In this document: piece by piece, positions 8,836 to 15,344 of the stretch
Layout: each line of letters begins with the position of its first letter
Numbering within the stretch: the first letter of the stretch is position 1
Virus record (IMG/VR): IMGVR_UViG_3300025012_000289
Location: 1 to 22,999 of that record
Reading direction: 5' to 3' (one strand)
From: a virus
Length of the DNA: 22,999 nt
Notes under the pieces: generated by a model
Seen by the model: the letters and a program-made list of their open reading frames with translations, nothing else
Databases searched by the model: none
What the model was told of the DNA's origin: nothing
Program-made: the position numbers and the translations under genes

Positions 8836-9464
8836 TGGCAGACGACATAAATGTTGCGATAACAGAAGAGTCTATCGCAGTTACTATTTCAGATGGTGTA
8901 ACATGGGATGGTATATCGGGAAAACCGACAGCAGTTGCTGAAAGTAGTTTTATTGTTAGTGATGCGACTCCATTCAGTTGGCTCGTTAAAACACTTGCAC
9001 AGGTGAAGACTATTCTGGGGCTTGGCTCGGCAGCTTACACGGCAGTGACCGATTATGTCACCCATGCCCTGGCAACAGCCGCCAACGACTTTATTGTGGC
9101 ATCAGGATCGGGGGCTTTCGTTAAGAAAACACTGGCAGAAACAAAAGCATTAATCCTAATTCCGGAAGCAATACAAACGCCTGCTTTCGCTGACCCTTTG
9201 GCTCTTGATGGCACATTGTACAAGAGTTTCAAAGTAACTGTTTCAGCTAATACAACAGTAAACCTTACAGGAGTCGTTGATGGTGATGCGGGATCAATTG
9301 AATTGATCATATCTGGAGCAGGAGGTTATACTATCACAATGGGTACAATGTTCACTAAGAAACTGGGTAGTACATCTATTGTGGCAACAACGGCGGCTGA
9401 TAATTTTATCAGTTGGATGAAGTCGGGGGCTGATATACTTTACACAATTATTCAAAAAGTCTAA
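8835..9464 (+). CDS. Tail appendage/fibre protein with internal repeats
   Basis: A 209-residue, Ala/Thr/Ser/Val-rich protein. Two related segments are visible: one around residues 37-63 with FIVSDATPFSWLVKTLAQVK and one around 85-107 with FIVASGSGAFVKKTLAETK. Such FIVxxxxxxxxxKKTLAxxK repeats are common in trimeric phage appendage proteins. The second half (from about residue 120) is a beta-rich domain with VNLTGVVDGDAGS. It has no signal peptide or membrane segment. The start shares a base with the preceding stop, and its stop shares a base with the next start at 9464. A role in host recognition is inferred from the neighbourhood. Confidence 0.6.
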   Translation: MADDINVAITEESIAVTISDGVTWDGISGKPTAVAESSFIVSDATPFSWLVKTLAQVKTILGLGSAAYTAVTDYVTHALATAANDFIVASGSGAFVKKTLAETKALILIPEAIQTPAFADPLALDGTLYKSFKVTVSANTTVNLTGVVDGDAGSIELIISGAGGYTITMGTMFTKKLGSTSIVATTAADNFISWMKSGADILYTIIQKV

Positions 9465-10162
9465 TGGGACTAAGACACGCAATAGGGTTTTATGCTGCTG
9501 CCGCCGGGGCTGGTTATCCTGCTATTCTTGATGATGGTAATACAGTTGCTTTTTATGATTCACAACTACTCTCTACAATTACAAAAGATGGCAGTAATTT
9601 TGTCAGCAGGTGGAATGACAGGTTAGGTTCGGGACATGATTTGATTCAGGCAACAGGTACTAAGCAGCCATTATGGAGCGCAACAGGTATATTATTCGAT
9701 GGAATTGATAATTTTATGAAGACTGCAACTTTTACTATTAATCAACCAACATTTATATATGCAGTATTAAAACAGATTACATGGACAATTGCAGATCGAA
9801 TATGGGATGGTAATTCAGCTGATTATGGTACGTTATATCAAAATCTAACGACTCCCGGAATGAAGGTATACGCAGGAGCAGGATCAGCTCAAAAAAACTT
9901 AACTCTTGACACATTTGGGATAATTCGAGTATTACTAAATGGTGCATCCAGTAAATTTCAAATTAATTCAGATGCAGCTGCTACGGGTAATTTTGGTATA
10001 AGAAACATGGCTGGCTTTACTTTAGGTGCAAATGGATCAGGTACTAATTATTCTAATATAGAAGTTAAGGAAATTATAATGAGAAGGATTGCTGATGCTT
10101 CAGGAGATGAGACAGCTATTTATAATTATTTAGCAACAAAATATGGATTCCCAACTATATGA
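9464..10162 (+). CDS. LamG/concanavalin-like (lectin-fold) receptor-binding candidate
   Basis: A 232-residue protein. After a short Ala/Gly-rich N-terminus it shows the phage version of a concanavalin A-like jellyroll: SRWNDRLGSGHDLIQ, ILFDGIDNFMKT, then alternating strands, and a terminal helix ending DETAIYNYLATKYGF, which is typical for this fold in phages. Such domains bind sugars or cell-surface glycans. Being the last gene of the tail cluster, downstream of BppU-like and fibre genes, it is the best candidate for the distal receptor-binding tip. No catalytic glycosidase motif is visible. Confidence 0.6.
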   Translation: MGLRHAIGFYAAAAGAGYPAILDDGNTVAFYDSQLLSTITKDGSNFVSRWNDRLGSGHDLIQATGTKQPLWSATGILFDGIDNFMKTATFTINQPTFIYAVLKQITWTIADRIWDGNSADYGTLYQNLTTPGMKVYAGAGSAQKNLTLDTFGIIRVLLNGASSKFQINSDAAATGNFGIRNMAGFTLGANGSGTNYSNIEVKEIIMRRIADASGDETAIYNYLATKYGFPTI

Positions 10163-10419
10163 TAGCAATTTTTTACACGGAAAAAGATGCAATGGAGTTT
10201 TCTGAAAAGATACATAACTTCCTGAAAGCAAACAGAATTGGCTATGATGCTGTGAGGTGGAGTGATATTAATAAATCGGAATCAGAAGAGAAGTGGGCAG
10301 TTAAGATACCTGATGATTTCCAGAAATGGCCTGTAAAAATGGAATTGGATTTATCTATTAAAGAACAAATATCAAAATATCCTGAATCATGGAAGCCAAA
10401 AGCAATTATTAAAGAATAA
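10159..10419 (+). CDS. Hypothetical protein (86 aa)
   Basis: An 86-residue soluble protein starting MIAIFYTEKDAMEFSEKIH, overlapping the preceding gene by ATGA. It is rich in Lys, Glu, Trp and Asp and has no signal peptide, membrane segment or Cys. The N-terminal strand-helix pattern (IAIFYTEKDAMEFSEKIHNFL) and central WAVKIPDDFQKW look like a small alpha-beta fold. The family is not recognised. Position at the end of the receptor-binding cluster suggests a minor virion or accessory protein, but this is inference. Confidence 0.55.
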   Translation: MIAIFYTEKDAMEFSEKIHNFLKANRIGYDAVRWSDINKSESEEKWAVKIPDDFQKWPVKMELDLSIKEQISKYPESWKPKAIIKE

Positions 10420-10476
10420 GATAACAACTCAACAATATGACACAGAAGAGCGAACTTGAAAAAATGAGAGATAAAC

Positions 10477-10956
10477 ATGGATCACGAAGATAGGAACGAA
10501 GTAAGGGATATGCTGACAGATATATTATCCGGACATATTAAAGGAATTGACGGCCAATACCGGGTTATTCGGTCACAGTTATCGGCCATCGAAATACAGA
10601 CGACAAAGACGAATGGCAGGATAAATATTTTAGAAGATAAGATTGAGCAGGTTGAGAAAGATTTACTGACACATCCGATAAATTGCAGCCAGGTAGGAGA
10701 GATAATCGAAATAAAAAAAGACCTGGAAGAATATCGGATGATAAAGAAATATCCAAAGGTCGGGATTGGAATCATTGTTGTAGCTGCATTACTGGCATGG
10801 TACGGGTTCAGGCAGTTAAATGAAAAATTTGACAAACAGGGAGTCCCGATTGTGACTAATTCAAGAGGTGATCTTGTGATGCTTCCTGATTCAACTCAAA
10901 TTCTTTGGATGTTTAATGATTCGGCAAAGTATATGGTTAAAAGAGTTAAACGATAA
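10477..10956 (+). CDS. Coiled-coil protein with one membrane segment
   Basis: A 159-residue protein. Residues 1-90 are charged and helical with heptad spacing (TTKTNGRINILEDKIEQVEKDLL). Residues about 94-111 (KVGIGIIVVAALLAWYGF) form a single transmembrane helix, followed by a short polar domain of about 48 residues. The layout suits a phage membrane protein with a cytoplasmic or periplasmic coiled coil. Its position just upstream of the lysis genes makes a role in lysis or membrane remodelling possible, but no family is recognised. The stop codon (10954-10956) lies five bases before the right-end hairpin of the tnpB element, so this gene's 3' end borders the insertion. Confidence 0.6.
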   Translation: MDHEDRNEVRDMLTDILSGHIKGIDGQYRVIRSQLSAIEIQTTKTNGRINILEDKIEQVEKDLLTHPINCSQVGEIIEIKKDLEEYRMIKKYPKVGIGIIVVAALLAWYGFRQLNEKFDKQGVPIVTNSRGDLVMLPDSTQILWMFNDSAKYMVKRVKR

Positions 10957-10960
10957 ACTA

Positions 10961-10981
10961 CCTCGCAGCAAGCTGACGAGG
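10961..10981 (-). repeat. Right-end hairpin of the tnpB element
   Basis: On the + strand the arms are CCTCG/CGAGG and CAGC/GCTG around an AA loop, with one unpaired A between GCTG and CGAGG. It begins five bases after the stop of the upstream phage gene and ends eight bases before the tnpB stop codon. In tnpB elements the RNA ends near this hairpin. Confidence 0.75.
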
Positions 10982-11110
10982 TATTAAACCTAAGAACGAT
11001 GCACTTGACAGTACAACATAGATGGTTTTTCAGGCTGGTTTATAAGGCAGCCCCATGCAGCAATATTGAGAGCAGCGTTATGATCCGCATCTTCAATATT
11101 GCCACAATTT
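10961..11110 (-). ncRNA. Candidate omega RNA (reRNA) of TnpB
   Basis: By family knowledge, TnpB uses an RNA made from the 3' end of its own gene plus the right end of the element, with the guide read from flanking DNA. Here that would be the last ~120 bases of tnpB and the hairpin at 10961-10981, transcribed on the minus strand, continuing leftwards so that the guide would correspond to about 10940-10960. The boundary at 11110 is approximate. Nothing but position and the hairpin supports it directly. Confidence 0.4.
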
Positions 11111-12078
11111 TCACAACTAAAGTATTTCCCTTTTCTTATGCCAATATGCAAACAGTTGTTACAAACTTGAGAAGTATAGGCCGGTGGAACAGCAACAAAT
11201 TTAACTCCATTAAACAAACTTTTATAAGCCAGAAAAGCACGGAGTTGAAAAAAACTCCAACGGTTCAGTTCTGTCTTTTGTGCCTTGTTTTTTGTCTTTG
11301 CTGTTTTTCTAATACCAGCCAAGTTTTCAATGGCAATGCCTTTATGTTCAGTCTTTGCCTTTTGAACTATCTGCTTGCTGATTGTGTGATTATTGATAGA
11401 AACAAACCTGCGCTCTTTGCCGGAAAGCCGTTTCAACAGCCTTTTGCTGTTCTTTGTGCCTTTACTTTGAACGCTGGCTCTTACTTTAGAGTATTTTTTA
11501 CGAACCTTTTTAAGTTGATCGGAGTTATAATTTGTACCGTCAGAAAGAACGGCAATATCGGTTTGTCCAAAATCAACACCGATAAATTCCTCAACATCTT
11601 TAACTTCTTCTTCGGGAACCTCAACAGTTTGGAACAAATAAAACTTCCCTTTCTTGTAAATCAGATCGGCTTCCCCTTTTATGTAAGGCAAATATTTTCG
11701 ATTATGGCACACGAAAGGAATATTAATCCTACCACCGATAACCCAAATAGAAACAATATCATTGGGTTTGTATGTAAGAATGCGAGGATCATAAGTAATT
11801 CCGCCAAGTTCCCTGAATGTTCTCTTAGTCTTCCTATCAATTTTGTACGAATCAGTGACCTTACTAATACATTTTACAATTACTTGAGAACTAAGGTTAA
11901 AAGAACTTTTAATGCCATAATAACACCTATTGTGTATTTTAAACTGGTTGAAAATCTTATCTTGCCACGCTATATCAGAAATAGAATTACAAGCTGCATT
12001 AGCCTCCTTTATAGTTTTAAGAAGCAATTCAGATTGTTCATCAGTAGGCAGCAACTTTATTTTCAATGTCAATTTCAT
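10990..12078 (-). CDS. tnpB: TnpB RNA-guided nuclease (IS200/IS605 family)
   Basis: A 362-residue protein with the full TnpB layout: helical N-terminal domain starting MKLTLKIKLLPTDEQ, RuvC Asp169 in IGVDFGQTD, RuvC Glu251 in IAIENLAGIR, a zinc ribbon with Cys306, Cys309, Cys322 and Cys325, and the final RuvC Asp332 in ADHNAALNIA. All three catalytic acids and four zinc ligands are present, so an active nuclease is plausible. It is slightly shorter than the usual 370-400 residues. TnpB cuts DNA complementary to its omega-RNA guide and helps keep the element at its site. It is the only minus-strand gene, has its own promoter (TATCTTTG, 12083-12090) and lies between phage genes in the lysis region. 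Confidence 0.92.
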   Translation of the reverse strand: MKLTLKIKLLPTDEQSELLLKTIKEANAACNSISDIAWQDKIFNQFKIHNRCYYGIKSSFNLSSQVIVKCISKVTDSYKIDRKTKRTFRELGGITYDPRILTYKPNDIVSIWVIGGRINIPFVCHNRKYLPYIKGEADLIYKKGKFYLFQTVEVPEEEVKDVEEFIGVDFGQTDIAVLSDGTNYNSDQLKKVRKKYSKVRASVQSKGTKNSKRLLKRLSGKERRFVSINNHTISKQIVQKAKTEHKGIAIENLAGIRKTAKTKNKAQKTELNRWSFFQLRAFLAYKSLFNGVKFVAVPPAYTSQVCNNCLHIGIRKGKYFSCENCGNIEDADHNAALNIAAWGCLINQPEKPSMLYCQVHRS

Positions 12079-12082
12079 AATG

Positions 12083-12090
12083 CAAAGATA
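12083..12090 (-). promoter_or_regulatory. Promoter -7 box for tnpB
   Basis: On the minus strand the sequence TATCTTTG fits the Bacteroidota -7 consensus TAnnTTTG. It lies only four bases upstream of the tnpB ATG, so the transcript would be leaderless or nearly so. A clear TTTG -33 box at the right distance is not seen. Confidence 0.5.
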
Positions 12091-12159
12091 ACGAATTATT
12101 TTAATATTATTCTTATATTTGAATTTATTATTAACAATTTAAAAACGGAAGGCATTCCT

Positions 12160-12180
12160 CCCCAGAGCAAGCTCATGGGG
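12160..12180 (-). repeat. Left-end hairpin of the tnpB element
   Basis: On the + strand the arms are CCCCA/TGGGG and GAGC/GCTC around an AA loop, with one unpaired A between GCTC and TGGGG. Size, loop and bulge position match the right-end hairpin at 10961-10981. It lies about 80 bases upstream of the tnpB start and 12 bases before the next phage gene. Confidence 0.75.
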
Positions 12181-12192
12181 TATCCTGCCTAA

Positions 12193-12633
12193 ATGATGAA
12201 TACATTTTCAGCAACCAGTAAATTAAGACTCGAATCCTGTCATCGGGATCTGAGAATATTATTTGCTCATGTGATCAATGATTTTGATTGTACAATAGTT
12301 TGCGGACATAGGGATAAAGAAGCACAGGATGCAGCATTTAATTCAAATCCCAAAAAGTCAAAACTTCCATATCCACAGTCGAAACATAATAAAATACCTT
12401 CAATGGCCGTTGATGCTGCGCCTTATATTAACGGCAAAATAGATTGGACAAGAGATCAAATGTTGTTTTTTGCCGGATACGTTAAGGGGAAGGCAGATCA
12501 GTTATTTAAAATTGGTGTTATGTCACATCGGATAAGACTTGGAGCTGATTTCTCTGGCGATAATAATGTGAATAATGAGAGATTCTCTGATTGTCCTCAC
12601 TTTGAGCTCATGCCAAATGAAAGAGATATTTAA
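12193..12633 (+). CDS. M15-family zinc peptidase, endolysin candidate
   Basis: A 146-residue protein with the M15A (VanY/L-Ala-D-Glu endopeptidase) motif set: CGHRDKEAQ (residues 37-45), SKHNKIPSMAVDAAP with the zinc ligands His65 and Asp74, and PHFEL with the third zinc ligand His136 and Glu138. Such enzymes cut peptidoglycan stem peptides and act as phage endolysins. No signal peptide is visible, so it needs the holin-like protein encoded next (12661) to reach the wall. ATG codons at 12193 and 12196 are both possible starts. The gene begins 12 bases after the left-end hairpin of the tnpB element, so the insertion may have replaced its original leader. Confidence 0.85.
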   Translation: MMNTFSATSKLRLESCHRDLRILFAHVINDFDCTIVCGHRDKEAQDAAFNSNPKKSKLPYPQSKHNKIPSMAVDAAPYINGKIDWTRDQMLFFAGYVKGKADQLFKIGVMSHRIRLGADFSGDNNVNNERFSDCPHFELMPNERDI

Positions 12634-12660
12634 TTTATTTATGCTATAATCTTTAAAATT

Positions 12661-12954
12661 ATGGAAAATTATTTTGCAGTAATCGCAGGATGTTTAATTT
12701 ACGTCCTCTTACAGTTAAATGGAGTTTACAACCATCCTGATTTTGTCTTTAAAACTTTCCTAAGAGCAAACTGGATCCCGACTGTATTAAACCTGGTCAT
12801 TGGATGTGTCATTGTCTATGCGAAAGATGACTTGACAAATATCTATCCAATTACTTTCATTAGTTCAATGATGTTAGGGGTGTCCGGTCAGGCATTAATT
12901 AAGAAACTTTCAGCTATTTTTGATAATAAAGTTGATACTATTGTAAGCCTATAA
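12661..12954 (+). CDS. Holin-like membrane protein
   Basis: A 97-residue protein with three hydrophobic segments, at about residues 5-19, 39-54 and 61-78, and a charged C-terminus. Size and topology fit a class I-like holin, which forms inner-membrane holes that release the endolysin. It lies between the M15 peptidase and the spanin-like gene, the usual holin place in a lysis cassette. No dual start is evident. The holin call is based on topology and context, because holins share little sequence. Confidence 0.65.
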   Translation: MENYFAVIAGCLIYVLLQLNGVYNHPDFVFKTFLRANWIPTVLNLVIGCVIVYAKDDLTNIYPITFISSMMLGVSGQALIKKLSAIFDNKVDTIVSL

Positions 12955-12972
12955 GGAAAATGATTACCTTTG
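12941..12972 (+). promoter_or_regulatory. Bacteroidota-type promoter upstream of a hairpin leader
   Basis: TTG at 12941-12943, then 21 bases, then TACCTTTG at 12965-12972, a full match to the -7 consensus TAnnTTTG. The -33 box lies in the last codons of the holin-like gene. Transcription would start near 12978 and run straight into the hairpin at 13016-13058. Confidence 0.6.
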
Positions 12973-12977
12973 TAATT

Positions 12978-13064
12978 GATATTAAATACTGTGGCGGCAG
13001 TAATAATTATATAAAACCTATTCGGGAGTAAGGGCCGTCACCCTGAAACCGAATAGGTCTTTTT
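12978..13064 (+). ncRNA. Candidate small RNA or attenuated leader ending in a hairpin and U-tract
   Basis: A perfect 10-bp inverted repeat, ACCTATTCGG (13016-13025) with CCGAATAGGT (13049-13058), encloses a smaller AGGG/CCCT hairpin (13031-13044) and is followed by CTTTTT. This has the form of an intrinsic terminator. Together with the promoter at 12941-12972 it defines a unit of about 85 bases with no good reading frame. The homing endonuclease ATG is only a few bases after the T run, so the same structure could also be a terminator that limits its expression. The start at 12978 is estimated. Confidence 0.5.
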
Positions 13065-13066
13065 AT

Positions 13067-13627
13067 ATGAAAGAAATTAAGATTACACAAGGTAGGGTTG
13101 TATTTATAGATGATGAAGATTATGAAAGAATAAATCAATTTAAATGGCATTTACATGAATCAAAGTATAGTTGTGGTAATTTATATGCAAGAAGAAGTAT
13201 CAGAATCAATGGTATAAGAAAGAAAATACTCATGCATCGTGAAATTATGAATTGTAGCTTTGCACAATCTATTGACCATATTGATCGTAATGGACTAAAT
13301 AATCAAAAAATAAATCTTAGAATTTGTACCAAAAGACAAAATACATGGAATAAGAAAGTTCAAAAAGGAAGAGAGTATAAAGGAGTTCGGAAAAGGTATC
13401 CATTTTATAAATATATTAATGCAAAAGGAGAAACAATACAAAAAACAAGACCAGAAAGCTATCAAGCAGTTATTATATGTAATAGTAAATCTATATATTT
13501 AGGTGAATTTAGAACAGAAATTGAGGCTGCTATTGCATATAATAATGGAGCAAAAAAATATTATGGAGAATTTGCAGTTTTAAATATAATTTCAAAACGA
13601 AAGTTAAATGAAAGCAAAAATCATTGA
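13067..13627 (+). CDS. HNH homing endonuclease with AP2 DNA-binding domain
   Basis: A 186-residue protein. An HNH-type core is visible around residues 58-85, with MHREIMN and then IDHIDRNGLNNQKINLR, giving the His and Asn residues typical of the fold. Residues about 100-175 form an AP2-like domain (KGVRKR, then QAVIICNSKSIYLGEFRTEIEAAIAYN, then KKYYGEF). This pairing is the standard free-standing phage homing endonuclease. The gene is A/T- and Lys-rich, sits between the holin-like and spanin-like genes, and overlaps the latter by 20 bases. It begins a few bases after a terminator-like hairpin, so its expression may be low or rely on read-through. Confidence 0.85.
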   Translation: MKEIKITQGRVVFIDDEDYERINQFKWHLHESKYSCGNLYARRSIRINGIRKKILMHREIMNCSFAQSIDHIDRNGLNNQKINLRICTKRQNTWNKKVQKGREYKGVRKRYPFYKYINAKGETIQKTRPESYQAVIICNSKSIYLGEFRTEIEAAIAYNNGAKKYYGEFAVLNIISKRKLNESKNH

Positions 13628-14318
13628 CTTCTTAAAAAAGAATATTAAGTATGTCATCCTGATCGGTGCAATTATCTTTTTGCTTCTGATTCTTACTGTC
13701 AAAAACAGGACAATCAAAAAGCAGACTGAGCGGATAGTCACTATTGAACAAAGTAATTTAAGCTTAAACGGTGACCGGATCGAACTTCAAAGTCAGGTTA
13801 TAAAACATCAGATAGACTATAAAGTCATCAGGACTCGGAATGATTCACTAAAGAAAGTACTCGAAAAATACCAGGTAGCACTTGTTATCCTGAAAAAAGA
13901 ACACGCTAAAGAGTTATCCGAGCTTTCAAAGATACCTTCTGATACTATCTATGTACGTTTACAGGCACGCTTTCCAAATTATGACAGTGAGATACTTAAA
14001 TATCCTTTCAGTGGCTTCCAGGTAGGACAAATCTATTCTACATCTATTTCCTTAGATATGATTCAGCAGGAATACTCACTTCAGGGGAATAGTCTTGAAA
14101 GCTGTATCGGATTAAATACAGGTTACGAAAAAGGAATTTTGAATCTTAATTCTCAGATTACAGGTTTACAGAACAATATTTTGAAGGCTGATTTGCAGAT
14201 TAAGAACTACGATAAAGAAATTACGATTTTAAATAGGCAGATTAATCGGAAAGGGTTTTGGAATAAGGTACTTCTTGGAGTGTCAGCGGCTGCCGTTGGT
14301 ATTGCAGTTATAAAATAG
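13608..14318 (+). CDS. Spanin-like membrane-anchored coiled-coil protein
   Basis: A 236-residue protein with an N-terminal transmembrane helix (residues about 13-31) and then long charged coiled coils (residues 33-95 and 150-210), and a second hydrophobic stretch at the C-terminus (about 219-236). It lies directly after endopeptidase and holin genes. An inner-membrane protein with a periplasmic coiled coil in this place is the pattern of Rz-type i-spanins, which join and fuse the two membranes in the last step of lysis. At 236 residues it is longer than lambda Rz, and the second hydrophobic end is unusual. No matching small outer-membrane lipoprotein (o-spanin) is seen nearby; the lipoprotein at 8041 lies about 5 kb away. 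Confidence 0.55.
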   Translation: MKAKIIDFLKKNIKYVILIGAIIFLLLILTVKNRTIKKQTERIVTIEQSNLSLNGDRIELQSQVIKHQIDYKVIRTRNDSLKKVLEKYQVALVILKKEHAKELSELSKIPSDTIYVRLQARFPNYDSEILKYPFSGFQVGQIYSTSISLDMIQQEYSLQGNSLESCIGLNTGYEKGILNLNSQITGLQNNILKADLQIKNYDKEITILNRQINRKGFWNKVLLGVSAAAVGIAVIK

Positions 14319-14351
14319 GGTTCTGTTTTTCATAGGTTTTAGTTAGTAGTT

Positions 14352-14388
14352 AGGGGTGCAGAGTAGTTAACTGCATCCCTCTTTTTTT
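14352..14388 (+). terminator. Intrinsic terminator after the late/lysis genes
   Basis: AGGGGTGCAG (14352-14361) pairs with CTGCATCCCT (14371-14380) over 10 bp with one G-T pair and a 9-base loop, followed by CTTTTTTT. It lies about 35 bases after the spanin-like gene and directly before the promoter at 14397, so it would close the late operon. Confidence 0.85.
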
Positions 14389-14396
14389 AAAATAAA

Positions 14397-14428
14397 TTTG
14401 ACTTTGATATTTTAACTTTATATATTTG
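14397..14428 (+). promoter_or_regulatory. Strong Bacteroidota-type promoter
   Basis: TTTG (14397-14400), 20 bases, then TATATTTG (14421-14428). Both boxes and the spacing match the consensus TTTG-N19-21-TAnnTTTG. The predicted transcript start near 14434 supports the Met at 14478 as start for the downstream gene, because an earlier ATG at 14439 would leave almost no leader. Confidence 0.75.
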
Positions 14429-14477
14429 TAGTTCATTAATGCAAATTGCAATTAGTATTAACCAAAAAGTAAAGAGT

Positions 14478-14873
14478 ATGAAAAAGTTTTGTGTGATGAT
14501 CTTTACGGTTTTTCTGGTCGCATTTTTGTCAAGTTCTTTTACTGACACTAAAACGGCACTTGACAATGATGTAGGTTATTCATTAACCATAGACCAGAAT
14601 GAAACCGTTATGAATTTCGATTCTCCTGTAGCCGACATGCAAATATCCAGAGGGGTTAGTGTACCGGATAAGGGTCTAAGTTTTGAAGGTTATAATGTTA
14701 TTATTGAAAAACAATCATTCCAGTCATGCCGTGTTGACAATTATGACCACACTTGGCAAAGATCAACAGACATGAATAATGAATTAATTCCCACGAAAGG
14801 AGTAAATCAATATAGTCAGGGGGTCTTTAGACTTGACATCGGAGAAACTTATCTCCGGCAAAATATTATATAA
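14478..14873 (+). CDS. Secreted protein of unknown function (moron-like cassette)
   Basis: A 131-residue protein from the ATG at 14478 (MKKFCVMIFTVFLVAFLSSS), which gives a typical signal peptide; an in-frame ATG at 14439 would add 13 polar residues before it. The mature part (from about residue 21) is polar and beta-rich with one Cys and no repeats or known motif. Lacking a lipobox, it would be released to the periplasm. The gene is a single transcription unit: promoter at 14397-14428 and two intrinsic terminators at 14899-14961. Such independently controlled exported genes between phage operons are the pattern of morons, which often change the host surface or block other phages; that role is inferred. 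Confidence 0.65.
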   Translation: MKKFCVMIFTVFLVAFLSSSFTDTKTALDNDVGYSLTIDQNETVMNFDSPVADMQISRGVSVPDKGLSFEGYNVIIEKQSFQSCRVDNYDHTWQRSTDMNNELIPTKGVNQYSQGVFRLDIGETYLRQNII

Positions 14874-14898
14874 ATAAATAAAGAATCAATATTTTAAG

Positions 14899-14925
14899 AG
14901 CCACTCAATTAGGGTGGCTTTTTTT
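14899..14925 (+). terminator. Intrinsic terminator 1 of a tandem pair
   Basis: AGCCACTC (14899-14906) pairs with GGGTGGCT (14912-14919), with one T-G pair and a five-base loop, followed by a T run to 14925. It lies 25 bases after the secreted-protein gene. Confidence 0.8.
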
Positions 14926-14934
14926 AGATAGGGG

Positions 14935-14961
14935 AGAGGTCGAGAAATCGGCCTCTTTTTT
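14935..14961 (+). terminator. Intrinsic terminator 2 of a tandem pair
   Basis: A 9-bp stem, AGAGGTCGA (14935-14943) with TCGGCCTCT (14948-14956), capped by a GAAA tetraloop and followed by a T run. The second terminator in a row insulates the early promoter region that follows. Confidence 0.8.
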
Positions 14962-14972
14962 GTTTAGAAACA

Positions 14973-15025
14973 ATATAAATAACGATATAAATTGAAAATA
15001 ATGTATTAAATGTATTGTTTATATC
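14973..15025 (+). promoter_or_regulatory. Repeat-rich operator-like region upstream of the early promoter
   Basis: An A/T-rich stretch with two direct repeats of ATATAAAT (14973-14980, 14985-14992; 12-base period), two of ATGTATT (15001-15007, 15010-15016; 9-base period), and an inverted pair GATATAAA (14984-14991) / TTTATATC (15018-15025). The second ATGTATT overlaps the -33 box at 15015-15017. The layout fits repressor or activator binding sites; it is A/T-rich, so chance repeats are also likelier. Confidence 0.4.
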
Positions 15026-15044
15026 AAATATATGTTTATCTTTG
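15015..15044 (+). promoter_or_regulatory. Early-region promoter
   Basis: TTG (15015-15017), 19 bases, TATCTTTG (15037-15044), matching the Bacteroidota consensus. It follows two terminators and precedes a long run of overlapping early genes, so it is the best candidate for the main early promoter. Confidence 0.7.
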
Positions 15045-15069
15045 ATACATACAATTAAAACCGACTAAG

Positions 15070-15339
15070 ATGAAAACACAATTATTCAACTTCGCATTTA
15101 ATCAGTTATTCAATCTTTATTTATGGTTGTCTAAATTTGGTTACTATTTATCAAATAAAAACAGGGTATATGATTCTCTGGGACTTATAGATACTCTTGG
15201 AAGTGATTCAGATGATACCCTTTATACAAAATCATATTCAGAAGAACTTGGAAGTATGTTTATAATAAAATTACCCTTTGGTTATCTGCTGAGATTAATA
15301 GAGGGCTTTGATAAATCGATTGACATTATTAAGCAATAA
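15070..15339 (+). CDS. First early-region protein, unknown (89 aa)
   Basis: An 89-residue protein with aromatic, amphipathic N-terminal residues (MKTQLFNFAFNQLFNLYLWLSKFGYYL), then an acidic Ser/Asp segment (GSDSDDTLYT) and a C-terminal helix. The N-terminus is hydrophobic but contains polar residues, so it could be membrane-associated rather than spanning. I recognise no family. As the first gene after the early promoter it may be a host takeover protein. The ten bases directly before its ATG (15060-15069) can pair perfectly with bases 15345-15354 just after its stop, which may control its expression. Confidence 0.6.
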   Translation: MKTQLFNFAFNQLFNLYLWLSKFGYYLSNKNRVYDSLGLIDTLGSDSDDTLYTKSYSEELGSMFIIKLPFGYLLRLIEGFDKSIDIIKQ

Positions 15340-15344
15340 GAAAC

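Larger units (their letters stand above)
10961..12180 (-). mobile_element. IS200/IS605-type element carrying only tnpB (no tnpA)
   Basis: The minus-strand tnpB is flanked by two near-identical imperfect hairpins at 10961-10981 and 12160-12180. Each has an outer 5-bp and an inner 4-bp stem, a 2-base loop and a single bulged base at the same place; on the minus strand the bulge is a T and the shared core is AGCTTGCT. IS200/IS605 elements carry such subterminal hairpins with an extruded T that the TnpA transposase recognises. No TnpA is present, so movement would need a TnpA supplied in trans. The coordinates span hairpin to hairpin; true ends lie a few bases outside and cannot be fixed without an empty site. 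Confidence 0.75.

Noticed and set aside
10437-10493. An 18-codon frame (MTQKSELEKMRDKHGSRR)
   Set aside because: Too short to support and overlaps the start of the 10477 gene; could only be a leader peptide.
10999-12192. A long + strand open frame (397 codons)
   Set aside because: It is fully antisense to a tnpB with all family motifs, has odd Phe/Asn/Ile-rich composition and no recognisable domain.
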